DNA of 64,000 nt from Batkoa obscura (GCA_030770535.1 JASVEC010000002.1:496001-560000), one strand, 5' to 3'. Positions 43,469 through 54,734 are shown, counted from the first letter of the stretch. A program made the numbers and translations. Notes: generated by a model not told the origin, from the sequence alone.

Positions 43469-44197
43469 ATGATCTATCTTCTTCCTTCATTATCAATTTT
43501 ATTTAGTATAATGAATGCAAGTTCAATTATTGATAGTTTTTGTGGTACAAATGATTTATTGAAAACATCTTGTTCAAACAAAGATAATACGGAGATGTAT
43601 TTTTGTGTTTAAGAATTTTACTAGCAATTTTTTCGCTCAAATAACGCTTAAAAGGTGGAAAAAGCAATGAAGTCAAAAAAAAATACCCCCATATCAACAA
43701 AAATTTAGTAGGCATTTATAAAGAGGATGATGAAAACTCCAAAGTAGTTGTATAACTACTTTAGTGAATTGCAATTTGATGGAACTGGAAACTACTGCTT
43801 ATATAAGAATTTCTATTGTTCAAGTGGAGTACAATGTCCTCAAACCTTTGCTCCTATCCTTGCTACTATGGATGACTTCTCGATTGAAAACATTAAATGC
43901 GAGGGCTCGGGTTTAGCTTTATCCTTTGATTTAAAATTAACAGAAACTGTAAATTCCTTAAATAGAAAAGTGGATCTGGTCAATCAAAGTGCATACACCT
44001 ACGGAGTGAGTTCTAGCATTGTAAAATCGTTTAAATCATTATCATTTTCCCATGGCACTGAAAGTAAACCAATTTTGAAATCAAATGATAAATGTGCAGC
44101 TAACAAATCACACGAACAATGTCAAACCACCACTCACACCCAGAATACAAAATGTTATAGTAACAAATGTAAATTTGTTAAAAATATTAATCCATAG
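43469..44197 (+). pseudogene. Secreted Cys-containing protein gene interrupted by a MITE
   Basis: ATG at 43469 opens a signal peptide (MIYLLPSLSILFSIMNASS) and ~40 residues with two Cys (SFCGTND, TSCSNKD). At 43590-43691 a MITE is inserted and brings a stop. Downstream, codons 43694-43750 remain open in the pre-insertion frame (INKNLVGIYKEDDENSKVVV), then the frame shifts by one into a long open stretch to 44197 (NYFSELQFDGTGNYCLYKNF... six or more Cys, KCKFVKN end). So the gene looks broken by the MITE plus one frameshift. Alternatively a GT at 43597 inside the MITE and the AG at 43764 would splice in phase, removing most of the MITE and the shifted part and giving 186 aa. I recognise no family. 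Confidence 0.6.
43590..43691 (+). mobile_element. MITE copy 23, inside a gene
   Basis: Forward orientation, left end CGGAGATG, right end TACCCCCA, TA flanks. The only copy found within a coding region. Confidence 0.87.
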
Positions 44198-45077
44198 CTT
44201 TTGATATTCTAATATCACACTTTTTATTAGATATCAATGAAACACTTTAGATATCAGTTGAACTATCTTTCAAATAGACCTACTGGCTTACCTACTCTCT
44301 AATGTTTATATAAATCTCGATTTTGCTAAATCTTAGTTTTTACTTACTACATACTCAACAATTAATAAATGATTTTTTAATAGCATTTATCTAAAATTAT
44401 TTGTCCATACATTAATCTTAATTTCAAACATTCTATAATAAAGTATTATAAACTAAAATAAACCCATTACTAATTAGACTAAAACTGATACAAGTATATA
44501 AATTATAAAACGTACATTTTTTTTAGATATTGCCATTATTAATGTCAATCAACATAAAAATGAGATACTAAAAAAATGGTAGTCTGATGAAAAGAGTAGA
44601 ATTTATTAGAATGATTGGATTATCTGAGTTTAGTAATAGCATTTCAATTACTTAGTATAGTAGATTTAACTATCTATTGTTAAATTAAATAGTCTATTGA
44701 AGTAATTGCAACATGTTGCACTTATTAAATGAAATTTAATTAAAGTTTTCTCCATGGTTAGGTGGAGTTGTGGCGTTATTTTATCAGAGTTAAATACTTG
44801 AAATACCAAAAATTTGAGCAAATAAAAGAATGATTAAGCTTTTAGGTAACTTTTAATTGGCTTAATTACAGAAATTTGGAACGAAGGGATACGCAAAATT
44901 TAAAATTTTTAAAATTTATTGGCCACTTTTTGAAAACAAACAAATCAATTTAAATAACTGGAAAATTAAAATAGAATCAACCACCACATTAATGTTTAAT
45001 CATTTTTGAGTAGTTGAGTTTGTAAAAAGGGAGTAAATAAACGTAATAATCCTTTAAAATAGTATATTCGTTTTGAA
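44198..45077. other. Intergenic, nothing seen
   Basis: 880 bp between the interrupted secreted-protein gene and the 623-aa orphan gene. AT-rich, no MITE; includes the promoter of the latter. Confidence 0.4.
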
Positions 45078-46949
45078 ATGATCAATAAGTATATGTCAAC
45101 AAGAGAGTTCCAGTTTCGGGCTTCTAGGGCCCCAAAAAGCATCTATATGCGATGTGACAATGACGAACTGACTTCAATAGAAAAATTTCGGGAATCAATG
45201 GATGAGATGTTAGATGCGCCTGACGATGAATTTCTAACAAAGAATGAATGTAGTGACGAAGGATTAATGAAAATCTTCAAATTTGAAAGCTCTGGTCCTG
45301 GATTAATCGCATCAAATGACACCAATGATCACGATTCTGAGCCTGAATCGTTCAATTCAGCAGAAATAAAAAAGCATGAAGAAGCCACTATGCAAAATCT
45401 AGCTAGGAGAAGGCGATATTTTACTTCATTTAAATATAAAGAGCATCTTGAGCCTGTTTTTTCACAGGGTAGTAACATGTTTGATCCTGATGATAACTCT
45501 ATGTTTTCCCACTTTAATTTAGGTAGAATGGATGATTATGCGCTATTTGGCGTTACAGAAAAAGATAAAGAAGAATTCGATTTTAACAAAAATAAGAATA
45601 AGCCAGTTTCCATTCTAAGTGAGAAGAATGATTCAATTCTTTCCAATGATAAAAACAAGACAACTAATGTTTCTGATGACAAACCAGTACGTGGAAATGA
45701 CTTTAAAATGCCAGATGATATTCAGGCATACTTCATTAGATATACTAAAGCTCTGGCTGAATGTGAAGCTAAAGGTATGCCACCAGAAGAAATTGCAATT
45801 GTTGTACCAAAAATGTTAGATGAAGAGGATAGACTTAAGGCAATGAAAGAGATACCTGTTACCAATCGAAACAATGTTGATGGTGAAAAGAGATCTAACC
45901 ATATGAAGGCTAAATCAATGTCAATTGTAACAAATTCAAATCAAATGACTAATAATATGGTTTCTCCAATCCCAATAACATCACTAGCTACAACATCTAA
46001 TTCTGCTAAGCTTTCGACTCCAACAAAATCACCTACATCAGCTAAATCGCCCAGTAAGCCTTCTTTGAAATCATCATCAACAGTCAAAGCCATTAAATCA
46101 GTAAACATCAATAAAATTGATGACAATAGAAGACACTCAATGATGAATGTGCCTACCGAAGCTAAAATACCAAATAAAAAAGATGAACGAAGAAAGACTA
46201 CTATTTTAAGCGGTGGGTCATCAACTTCATCTATTAGACAAAGAGTTCAACCAACTTCAACCAATGATAATCGACGTAATGGGGTTATTTATTCAAATAT
46301 ACAACCAGTTGTTTTAAAACAAAGTAACTCAACACCAATTATGAATAAATTGAGGCCAGTTTCAATGCAGATTAGTAAATCTGATTACAAATCAGCTTAT
46401 AATTACAACAGTGGATCAGTTGAAAGAGTATCAAGACTTATTGAAAGTTCCGAAGAGAGAAGAAAGTCATTCAACCAAGCTATTATGCCTAGTTCCCCCA
46501 ATTCACATTCTAAATCTAAATCCATTTCACTTGCGTCTCCTAACTCCCCTAATTTACATTCCAAATCTAAATCTATTTCCTTTACGCCACCAGATTATTC
46601 TAAATCAAATTACAAAATAGTACCAGCATCAAATGACATAGTCAATGCGCTACCAATTAATTCAAGTAGTATACAAAGTAGTTTTAAGCCAACTTTAAGT
46701 GCTAAATCAATATTAAGTAGTAATTATACTAAAGACGACTTGTTAGAATTAATTAGAGAAAATAGAGCACCCAAACCTAATTTTCTACTCAATAGAGCTT
46801 TGTTACTTGGTGAAGATAAGGCAAGAAGGGATCCTTTTATCCAAGCGTGTCTTAGAGAAATTAGACTAAATAGGGAATATATATTTAAAAACAATCCTTC
46901 TTTTACTTCTAAAATCCCAAAGCCTGAGCTACCTTATCCGAATGTTTAA
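45078..46949 (+). CDS. Unknown 623-aa Ser/Lys-rich, mostly disordered protein
   Basis: I do not recognise this intronless gene. It has no signal peptide or membrane helix. The N-terminal ~170 residues are mixed and acidic (SIEKFRESMDEMLDAPDDEF; then LARRRRYFTSFKYKEHLEPV, probably the most ordered part). Residues ~215-260 contain a helical segment (DIQAYFIRYTKALAECEAKG). The region ~260-560 is disordered and Ser/Asn/Lys-rich with many RRxS-type sites, and a duplicated unit (SHSKSKSISLASPNSPN / LHSKSKSISFTPPD). The C-terminus has a short helix-like block (DDLLELIRENRAPKPNFLLN, LLGEDKARRDPFIQACLREI) that looks conserved. Met6 is an alternative start. Many basophilic kinase sites suggest a regulated cytosolic scaffold; that is a guess. 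Confidence 0.8.
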   Translation: MINKYMSTREFQFRASRAPKSIYMRCDNDELTSIEKFRESMDEMLDAPDDEFLTKNECSDEGLMKIFKFESSGPGLIASNDTNDHDSEPESFNSAEIKKHEEATMQNLARRRRYFTSFKYKEHLEPVFSQGSNMFDPDDNSMFSHFNLGRMDDYALFGVTEKDKEEFDFNKNKNKPVSILSEKNDSILSNDKNKTTNVSDDKPVRGNDFKMPDDIQAYFIRYTKALAECEAKGMPPEEIAIVVPKMLDEEDRLKAMKEIPVTNRNNVDGEKRSNHMKAKSMSIVTNSNQMTNNMVSPIPITSLATTSNSAKLSTPTKSPTSAKSPSKPSLKSSSTVKAIKSVNINKIDDNRRHSMMNVPTEAKIPNKKDERRKTTILSGGSSTSSIRQRVQPTSTNDNRRNGVIYSNIQPVVLKQSNSTPIMNKLRPVSMQISKSDYKSAYNYNSGSVERVSRLIESSEERRKSFNQAIMPSSPNSHSKSKSISLASPNSPNLHSKSKSISFTPPDYSKSNYKIVPASNDIVNALPINSSSIQSSFKPTLSAKSILSSNYTKDDLLELIRENRAPKPNFLLNRALLLGEDKARRDPFIQACLREIRLNREYIFKNNPSFTSKIPKPELPYPNV

Positions 46950-47476
46950 CTTCAAGTTTTTATATTAAACTATAATTAATTTATTACAAAATATTTATCT
47001 TTATGTACATGATTCTTATCATTCAAGTTTATGCTAGGATTAGCTATTAAGTAGAAAAGGTGCTGGTTGAAATAAATTATATTTAATAAAATTGTTTTTT
47101 AATTCTGCCAAAGATACTAATTGGAATACAGAATTTAATTTTTATATTTTTATATTTTTATATTTTTAAAATAATAGTCAAGGAGGTCATTTATACCATT
47201 CCTTTAAAGCTTTTGTTTACTATTGTAACTAATATTTAAATATGGAAATAATTCTTCCTGATTTGATCCTTTGTTATTAAAGAAATGTCCTAATATCCGT
47301 TTATAATCCTTTCTGAAAATTTGCATTATTATTTAAGGTAAAACACGCATTCATATTGTTACAAAAAAGCTTTAAGATAACCTTTGAATTTATTACAATA
47401 TAAATTTATACAATTCCATTTAAATAGGTACTAAATCAAAGCTAATCATGCAATCAAAGATTATTTGTTTTGGTAA
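46950..47476. other. Convergent gap
   Basis: 527 bp between the 3' ends of the orphan gene and the GH47 homologue; contains short TTTTTATAT repeats near 47140-47170. Nothing else seen. Confidence 0.4.
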
Positions 47477-49771
47477 TTAACTATCAGTGATGATCTTAAG
47501 TGGATGTGCTCCAGGGGACAGAATAAATGCATTTAGATCTAGATGAAAGTCTAAAGAAGGGTCATTAATAGATGAAGCTGAGTTGCTTCGATTTGGAACT
47601 TGCTCAAGGGGCGAGAACAACAAATATAAATATTTTAAAGTTTTTGACAAAAAGCTGGAAGGCATTTCTCCCAGCAACACTTTGTTTGAATTTTGGTACT
47701 TACGTTCCGTTAACACATTATCATAAGTGGAATACCCATACTTAACTTTACAATGCTTTTCTATTGCCTATATAAATTAATTAAAATTAGTCATTAAAAG
47801 GCTGAGTAAAATTACTATAAATATGTCCCATCCCATCTGTTGGTATTTTCTGTTTTTAGTTCTTCTATATAAATAAAAGAGGGATTCTACTGTTTCACTG
47901 GATAATAAAAAATTGGCGTCATAAATTGAAAAATAATTTTCTTCAAAGAAAGTGGAGTTAGTAAATGAAGATATTTTCGAGTAATAGTCATTAGGATTAA
48001 CACCCAAGAAGTATATGTGCTCTGGAGCTAATTGAGTTGGGGCGGATTTGTATAAGTTTAAACAAGTTGAGGTAATATTTTCAGCAAGTTCAATATCCTT
48101 AACTCTGTTTAATACATGTGAACTTAATGCAATTAATCCTGGAAAAAAACAAGAGTAGTGACTCATTGCATATTCCAATTGATTATCAGTATTCAAGCCA
48201 CCCAAAAATGTTTTACCCATATCTGGATGACCAATCACCAATTTACGTTGTATTGCATTAAGAGACTTTAAATATTTCTCTTTTAATCTTTGGTCTTTTT
48301 TGTTTAATAACAAATATTCTTTAAATAATACATCATAATATCTTCCACCATCTTTATCTAAACTTGATTTTCCACTTGGTTTAATAACTTCAATATCAAA
48401 CTGAGTTGGAAAAATGCCTGGTATATCTAATATAGTTAAATCAAATAAGTTTCTTACTAAATTAGCTTTTTCTATGTATGTTTGATTATCTGTTAGTTTT
48501 CCAAGTTTAATAAATTCCAATTGAAAGGAACTTAATTTAGAAATCGTTGTCCACTTTTCGTTAGTGTTGTCACCATTAAACTTAAAAGTTGATGTAGGTA
48601 AACCATGGGAAGTTTCAAACGCTATCATACTTAATTGCGCCACTTCTTCAGCTTTAGCTAACAAATCGTCATCATTTGTAAGCTCATATGCCCCCAATAA
48701 ACCACCCAAACATGAACTAATAAATTTATCGAATTCTATGGTCCCACTCTGAATAATAAATATTTATTTATCAAAAAATAATTAAAATAGTTTACTAGTT
48801 TACTAAAATCTACTGACAAAGCCTGTTTCTTCGCGTTTTCAAACTCTTCTTTTAACCCCATTATTATAAGCGTATCTAAGTTATCAAATAATGTCATCCC
48901 AAAACTAAGTTTATTTTAAAAATTATTCTTTTCTTGTAATAATTAATTTACCCTTGATAACTATGAAATAAATAAATAAATAAATAAATAAAATCTAGAA
49001 AACAAGTTACTCATCAGTGTATGTTTTCCTCAAAGGTAATATTTGGTCATGACCAAACGCTAACTCTTTATAGCTATTCCAACTATGTAAAAATGATTTC
49101 CTAATCTGCAATCTTCTTAACCTATCTAGAGCTTCCCATCGAGCGCCTTGAACCTTATCACTAGAGCCTTTCAAAAGCTTTGGAACCCATGAAAAAGAAC
49201 TACTTCTTTCTACATTTTTAGCGTCTCTCATCTGATGTAACAAATTCAGTTTGTGCTGTTCCGAAGGAGGCAGATCACTAAAATCAATCGCATAATGGCT
49301 TAACATTTCATTTAACATCTCGCTTATCCTTTCATCTTGTCTATTGTATTCTTGATCCGCTAAACTGGTTAAGTTTCTATTAAACTCAAATTCGGAGTCT
49401 TCATAGCTTGCTAAAGTATTTACATAATCGACATAGTGGCTCCAGCCCAAGATAGAGAAAAAGATAATGGAAGTTGAGACGATTACAAATATAATAGCTG
49501 GCTTTACATAAGGTCTTTTTTCATTCTTTTCATCAATCCAATATTTGATTTCAAAACATATATCTATTAACTTATTGAATATGTAATATTTGGATAAAAA
49601 GTCTAAAACACGTTCAAACGGATGATATATTATTTTGTTCATAAACTTCGACCACCTGCTTTGTGCCCCTCTTTCTTGTGTTGTATCGTTGAGTTGAATC
49701 TCTTCCTCATAGTCTATCCCTCTTACACTTTCATACTCACTTTCACTACTATTCACTCGATTATAATACAT
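47477..49771 (-). CDS. Membrane-anchored GH47 (class I alpha-mannosidase) homologue, probable pseudoenzyme
   Basis: Five exons on the minus strand (49771-49011, 48960-48952, 48904-48796, 48748-47816, 47767-47477) give 700 aa. A type II topology: cytosolic ~90 residues, one membrane helix (~91-110), a luminal stem, then a GH47 domain starting at SFLHSWNSYKELAFGHDQIL and FGMTLFDNLDTLIIMGLKEE. The 9-nt second exon (coding DYQG with its neighbours) joins these two motifs. Family landmarks include CLGGLLGAYEL, SHYSCFFPGLIAL, LAPE, SETVESLFYLYR and SKTLKYLYLLF. However, by eye the catalytic Glu and Arg of the FExTIR motif are Lys301 and Ser305, the Asp-Ser of GDSFYEYL is Gly428-Arg429, RPE is SSE, the AETLKY Glu is Lys, and the Ca-binding Thr of NTEAHP is Pro. 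An inactive lectin-like or ERAD role is plausible. Confidence 0.88.
48965..48993. repeat. (AAAT)n microsatellite in a GH47-gene intron
   Basis: About seven AAAT/ATTT units fill much of the first intron of the GH47 homologue, next to the 9-nt exon. Confidence 0.9.
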
Positions 49772-49967
49772 GATTTCTAGTTATTTAAGAAAGTAAAAAA
49801 TAAAATCTTAGATTTTGCATTTAAATTTAGTTTCTCCGCTATAGGAACTTGGATAGAAAGGAGTGAATTTATAAAAAATTGATCAAGAACCATATTTGGA
49901 AGTAACTTTTTCCTTTCAACATTTTGCTCATTTTTGGGCCTAAGATTTAGAAACAAATTATAATATA

Positions 49968-50068
49968 TGGGGATGTATTTTTGTATTTAAGAATTTTACT
50001 AACAAATTTTCCACTCAAATAGTGCTTAAAAAATGGAAAAAATAATGAAGCCAAAAAAAACATCCCTA
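49968..50068 (+). mobile_element. MITE copy 24
   Basis: Forward orientation, ends TGGGGATG and CATCCCTA. It lies ~200 bp upstream of the GH47 homologue. Confidence 0.88.
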
Positions 50069-50432
50069 TATGATTGTTATAAACCCACGTTGTTGTGTAG
50101 TTTCCGACTTTTAAATACTTTAAATACGAGTTTTATTATATGAAAAATAAAATCATAATTAATTGTTTTTTACAGCAATTAATAATTTTAATGAATCAAT
50201 TTTATGACATTTTATTAATAAATGAGTTTGAAAAAATTAGATAATTGAATTTTAATGTATTTTAATTATAACGAGCTCTTAATTCGATAGAATCATGTAT
50301 TAGAATGTTAGATAATCAACTAAAAGCCCATCAAAAGTTTCAATTTAGTAATTTTAGATATATATTTTTTGTATTATAAATACAAATAATAATAAAAGTA
50401 AAGTACTTTTATATTTCATTCAAAATAATATT

Positions 50433-50530
50433 TGGGAGTGTTTTTTTACTTCATTATTTTTTCCATTTCTAAGCGCTATTTAAGGCGAAAATTTGCTAGT
50501 AAAATTCTTAAGCACAAAAATACATCTCCA
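50433..50530 (-). mobile_element. MITE copy 25
   Basis: Reverse orientation, ends TGGGAGTG and CATCTCCA. Confidence 0.86.
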
Positions 50531-50570
50531 TTTAATAATAAAAAATGTACATTTTAAATCTACAGTAAAA

Positions 50571-50668
50571 TGTGGATGTTTTTGGTTTCATTACCTTTTC
50601 CATCTTTTAAGTACTATTTAAGTAAAAAAATTGTTAGTAAAATTCTCAAATACAAAAATACGTCCCTA
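50571..50668 (-). mobile_element. MITE copy 26
   Basis: Reverse orientation, ends TGTGGATG and CGTCCCTA, 40 bp from copy 25 and 100 bp beyond the SulP 2 stop codon. Confidence 0.84.
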
Positions 50669-50768
50669 AATAATAATTATAAAAACAATTCAATTTTATT
50701 AAAAGATTATAATCTTAAGTTTAGAATAAACATGCTACAAATAAATATTCAGAAAATCAGCTTTGACA

Positions 50769-53018
50769 TTAAGATTGTATCCTCGAGTTTATACTAATGC
50801 GCATGCGTTCTACAGCATCGCTAACAGTTAAATGTACATATCTTGATGCATTACTTACAATTGGTTCAATCTCATTACTTAAACCATTTACTTTGAGATC
50901 GCCTTCTTCAATTAGTTGAACATTAGCTTCGGTAGTTTGGTTATGGAAGCTTCGTGGCAAAATTGGAGCAACTGGACTTGTAACTCCAGAAAGCTCCAAA
51001 ACTTTCAATACTTGAGGATTAGTTGAAACAAAATGCATCTCGAAGAATTTGGTATCCTCGTTAAAGTTTAAAGAAGAAGAAGCAGAATTTTCTCCAGCAG
51101 CGCCTCCGATTTCAAATTCCTGATCTATATTCTCTTTGGAATTTACTTCAATTATCGTTTTATTGTCATCAACCCCAGCATATCTTGATAACATGTCTCT
51201 GATATCAAATAATCCTTGTAGTCCAGAAGAGTCGATTAAATTAACTGAACTAAAGTCAAAAATAACAGCTTTAAGGTATGTGAGGGACTTAGGATCTGGA
51301 GCAGCAATACCAGTTTGTTTTTCTCTTGCTGCTCTAAGCTTATTTCCTCTTACTTCTAAATCATCACACCATAATTTATCTTCCGGATTTACAACTACAG
51401 ATCCAGATCTAGTTACTTCCAAAACAACATCTAAAAGGCTATCTCTGATGTAGTCAATATTTGGAAATATTAATGATTCTTGAGGCTTAAAGATGAGCAC
51501 TCCTGGAAGAGGAGAGGATGTTTTATACCCTGGATGCTTTTGGTCAATAAATACTCCAGATCTTCCAACGACTTGAGCCAATAAATATAGATGTGGGCGT
51601 GCAATTTGATATACTAAAATAAGGAAAGCTAAACCTACTGAAGAGGCAATACCAATTTCTGCCCCTGCAAAAAACGTGGCTAAAGTTGCTAATAAAAATA
51701 CTAGACAATCACTTGGTTGAACTTTCCAAAGATCTAAAACAACTTTGTAGGAAGAAACAAGGGAAGAAGCGGAAACTATAATGATAGCGGAAAGGGTAGC
51801 ACTAGGTATATAGTAGAAAGCAGGGGTAAGGAAACCTAGAGCCATTAATACGACTGTACCTGTCCAAATCCCAGCAAAAGGAGTACGTACTCCAGACTGA
51901 GATTTTACTGCAGATCTTGAAAAGGAACCAGTTGCTGGAAAAGCACCAAAGAAAGAAGCAAAAAAATTACAAATACCCAAAGCAAAGAGTTCTTGAGAAG
52001 AAGAAACTTGGTAGCTAGATTGACGAGCAAAAGCTTTACATAAAGCAACATGTTCTAAAACACCAATAAGAGTAACTGGAATCAACTCCAATGCTACATC
52101 CGATAATAACTGTGGGTTAAGGTTAGGCACCCCAATGTAGTTAAATCCTTTTGGTACTTCTTTTACAATTTTCAATGTAAATTTTGGGTTGGAATTAAAT
52201 ACTAAGAATGAAATGATAGTGAAGATTAACACAGCAAGGCCATTAGAAGCAATTTTTAAAAATCTAATTGATGGATATTTTTTTGAAAATCTTTTAGAAA
52301 TGAAGTCCAGGATAAGGATGAAAGCTAATGAACTAAGTCCGAACACAAGGTCTCTCCAATTAAGATTTGGTATGTTTGTAAAAAAATTATAAATAATTGT
52401 GATAGTAGGATCGTTAGATGATACATTAGGGATACCTAATAAAGGAGCAGCCTGAGTAAGGATAATCGTGAATGCAGAGCCCGTAGTAAATCCAATGATA
52501 ACAGGATTGGGAATTAAATCAAGTAAAATACCAAGCCTAAATATACCCATGATAAAAGTTATCATAGATCCTAAAAAGGCCAGAGCAACGGCAATATCTA
52601 CCGCAGAAAATTGAGACCCATGATTTAACACTCTTGTAACTACAGAGCCCACGAGTAAAGATAATACAGCAGTAGGGCCAACCGAAATTTCTCTTGAAGT
52701 TCCCATAAGAGAATAAAGCATGACGCCCATAAAACCGGTATATAACCCATAGACTACAGGTAAATTAGCTAGTTTTGCATATGCTAAAGATTGAGGCACA
52801 ACCATAACGCCAACAGTTACACCAGCGATAAAGTCGCCTAAGAGCCATTTTCTATTATACTTGGTTGCCCATGAAAATATTGGAAAAAAAGATTTAAAGT
52901 AGGCTGGAGAGGCTTCTTTTACACGGTGAAGAGTACGGGATGTTTTTTCTTTAAAATTTAGTTCACCAAAGTAATTTCGTGCTTCAATATCATCTTTTAA
53001 TTTTAACTGCTCGTTCAT
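50769..53018 (-). CDS. SulP-family anion permease with STAS domain (SulP 2)
   Basis: A 749-aa intronless SulP/SLC26 protein, predicted plasma-membrane sulfate or related anion transporter. Same architecture as SulP 1: GDFIAGVTVGVMVVPQSLAY, NLPVVYGLY, TSREISVGPTAVLSLL, an intact anion-site motif GSFSRSAV, membrane domain to ~490, then STAS with AVIFDFSSVNLIDSSGLQGL. The inter-strand insertion has its own acidic, Ser/Asn-rich sequence (NKTIIEVNSKENIDQEFEIG), unlike that of SulP 1/3. The C-terminal tail also differs. So SulP 2 is the more diverged paralogue and takes no part in the shared 3' tract. The start ATG at 53018 (MNEQLKLKDDIEARNYFGEL) aligns with the starts of the others. Confidence 0.93.
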   Translation of the reverse strand: MNEQLKLKDDIEARNYFGELNFKEKTSRTLHRVKEASPAYFKSFFPIFSWATKYNRKWLLGDFIAGVTVGVMVVPQSLAYAKLANLPVVYGLYTGFMGVMLYSLMGTSREISVGPTAVLSLLVGSVVTRVLNHGSQFSAVDIAVALAFLGSMITFIMGIFRLGILLDLIPNPVIIGFTTGSAFTIILTQAAPLLGIPNVSSNDPTITIIYNFFTNIPNLNWRDLVFGLSSLAFILILDFISKRFSKKYPSIRFLKIASNGLAVLIFTIISFLVFNSNPKFTLKIVKEVPKGFNYIGVPNLNPQLLSDVALELIPVTLIGVLEHVALCKAFARQSSYQVSSSQELFALGICNFFASFFGAFPATGSFSRSAVKSQSGVRTPFAGIWTGTVVLMALGFLTPAFYYIPSATLSAIIIVSASSLVSSYKVVLDLWKVQPSDCLVFLLATLATFFAGAEIGIASSVGLAFLILVYQIARPHLYLLAQVVGRSGVFIDQKHPGYKTSSPLPGVLIFKPQESLIFPNIDYIRDSLLDVVLEVTRSGSVVVNPEDKLWCDDLEVRGNKLRAAREKQTGIAAPDPKSLTYLKAVIFDFSSVNLIDSSGLQGLFDIRDMLSRYAGVDDNKTIIEVNSKENIDQEFEIGGAAGENSASSSLNFNEDTKFFEMHFVSTNPQVLKVLELSGVTSPVAPILPRSFHNQTTEANVQLIEEGDLKVNGLSNEIEPIVSNASRYVHLTVSDAVERMRISINSRIQS

Positions 53019-53892
53019 CGTTCGTTATAGATTATTAATTATTAATCAATAAAAAATATTGTTGTTAATATTCCAATTATTGATTTTTATAGTATAATTT
53101 TATTTCTCCTTATTTTTAACTAATGGTAGGGTCATAATATGAAAAGATTGTGCCATTTTATGTTTGAATTAGAACAAACAAATTGAAACAAAAGTTATAG
53201 ATTATAAATTTTTATTAAGAGTTGTTTTTATTTCTATTTAAAGGCAAAACTTGCTTAAAATCTAAATGAATTTGCTATTCTTGTGAATGATAAAGATCAT
53301 TAAGCTTTCTAATTTAATAATGATAATCAAATGTCCAAATAAAAATCACAAATGGTTCTAGATTAACTGTTATTTTTGTATATTTTATATGAGGTACAAC
53401 AATTTATTTGAGTCAACTTTGGGACAAAACAAAGAGATAATTAAAAATAAGATCTAGGATTAATGCTGTATACCAGTAGAAAAAACCTAACAAAAAGCTA
53501 AAGCCAATGTAAAATTAGCCCAATATCATCATTTTGTACTAATAGCACGTCATTTAACAGAATATAACCACCATCTTAGTGTTTTAACATCAAAACCTTA
53601 ATCAGGTGTATTAGAATAACCTATTCTGATTAATATATATATGTATTAAATGCATTCGGACATTTATCGGTTCATTAACCATGGTTTATTGCCTACCACA
53701 ATACACTATACGCCATATACTGTTAAAGTGTTTAATAGATATGATTAGGTAATAGTTCCAAATAAATATCAAATTAAGTTATTATTATAGCGCATTTATA
53801 TCATTTTACCATTTGTAGTTAGTTTGAGTTATCTGTGTAAAAAGAAGCTGTTCTTCTATTATTGTATTTCAGATTATATTTTTGTATTAATA

Positions 53893-53989
53893 TGTGTATG
53901 TACTTTTTTAAGAATTTTACTGACAATCTTTGTACTTAAAGAGTGCTTAAAAAATAGAAAAAGTGACGAAATCAAAAAAAACATCCGCA
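53893..53989 (+). mobile_element. MITE copy 27
   Basis: Forward orientation, ends TGTGTATG and CATCCGCA; diverged in the core (AAAGAGTGCTTAAAAAATAG). Confidence 0.8.
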
Positions 53990-54290
53990 TTAGTGGTTAG
54001 GGCACTTATTGAATATTGTATTAGTTAAACTATATAACATTCATCAGAGCATGCTTAGTATACTATATTATTTATTAAATTACTATCATTTAATATTAAG
54101 GTTCACTTAATAGTTTAGACAATAAGTTATAGGGTGACCTAGAGACTTATCTTAACAGAGATATCTAAAACTGTTTAAAGCAATTATTATATATAAAGTA
54201 TAATGAAATGACTTTTAGCACTTTGATTTTTTTATGTATTTTTGAGAACCGCAAATGCAAATACTAATAGTAGAAATCATACATAATATA

Positions 54291-54390
54291 TGGGGATGTA
54301 TTTTTGTGTTTAAGAATTTCACTAATAATTTTTCCGCTTAAATAGCGCTTAAAAATGGAAAAAATAACGAAGTCAAAAAAAACACTCCCA
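54291..54390 (+). mobile_element. MITE copy 28
   Basis: Forward orientation, ends TGGGGATG and CACTCCCA, TA flanks. Confidence 0.88.
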
Positions 54391-54471
54391 TATCATTAAT
54401 AAAGAATTATTATTAATCAATTTTTTAGCATAATTAAACTCCATTTCTTTCTTTCTAAATAACAAAATAAT

Positions 54472-54571
54472 TGGAGGATGTTTTTTTTTATTTCATTACT
54501 TTTTCCATTTTTAAGCGCTATTTGGGTGGAAACATTGTTAGTAAATTCTTAAATACAAAAATACATCCCCA
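54472..54571 (-). mobile_element. MITE copy 29
   Basis: Reverse orientation, left end TGGAGGATG with one extra base, right end CATCCCCA. Confidence 0.85.
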
Positions 54572-54734
54572 TTTATTAAATACATTTATAAATAGAAAAT
54601 ATTTAATAAAATATTAAAAAAGTTTTTTATGAAATAATTTTCAAAATCAGCTAAAACTTTAATTTTATTCTTAATTAATAGTTTTTTAGTCAATTTTAAA
54701 TTATTATTAAAGTTTAAATAGTTTTTAAATAAAG

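Larger units (their letters stand above)
49772..50768. other. Intergenic with three MITEs
   Basis: About 1 kb between the GH47 homologue start and the SulP 2 stop. It holds MITE copies 24, 25 and 26; the rest is featureless. Confidence 0.55.
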
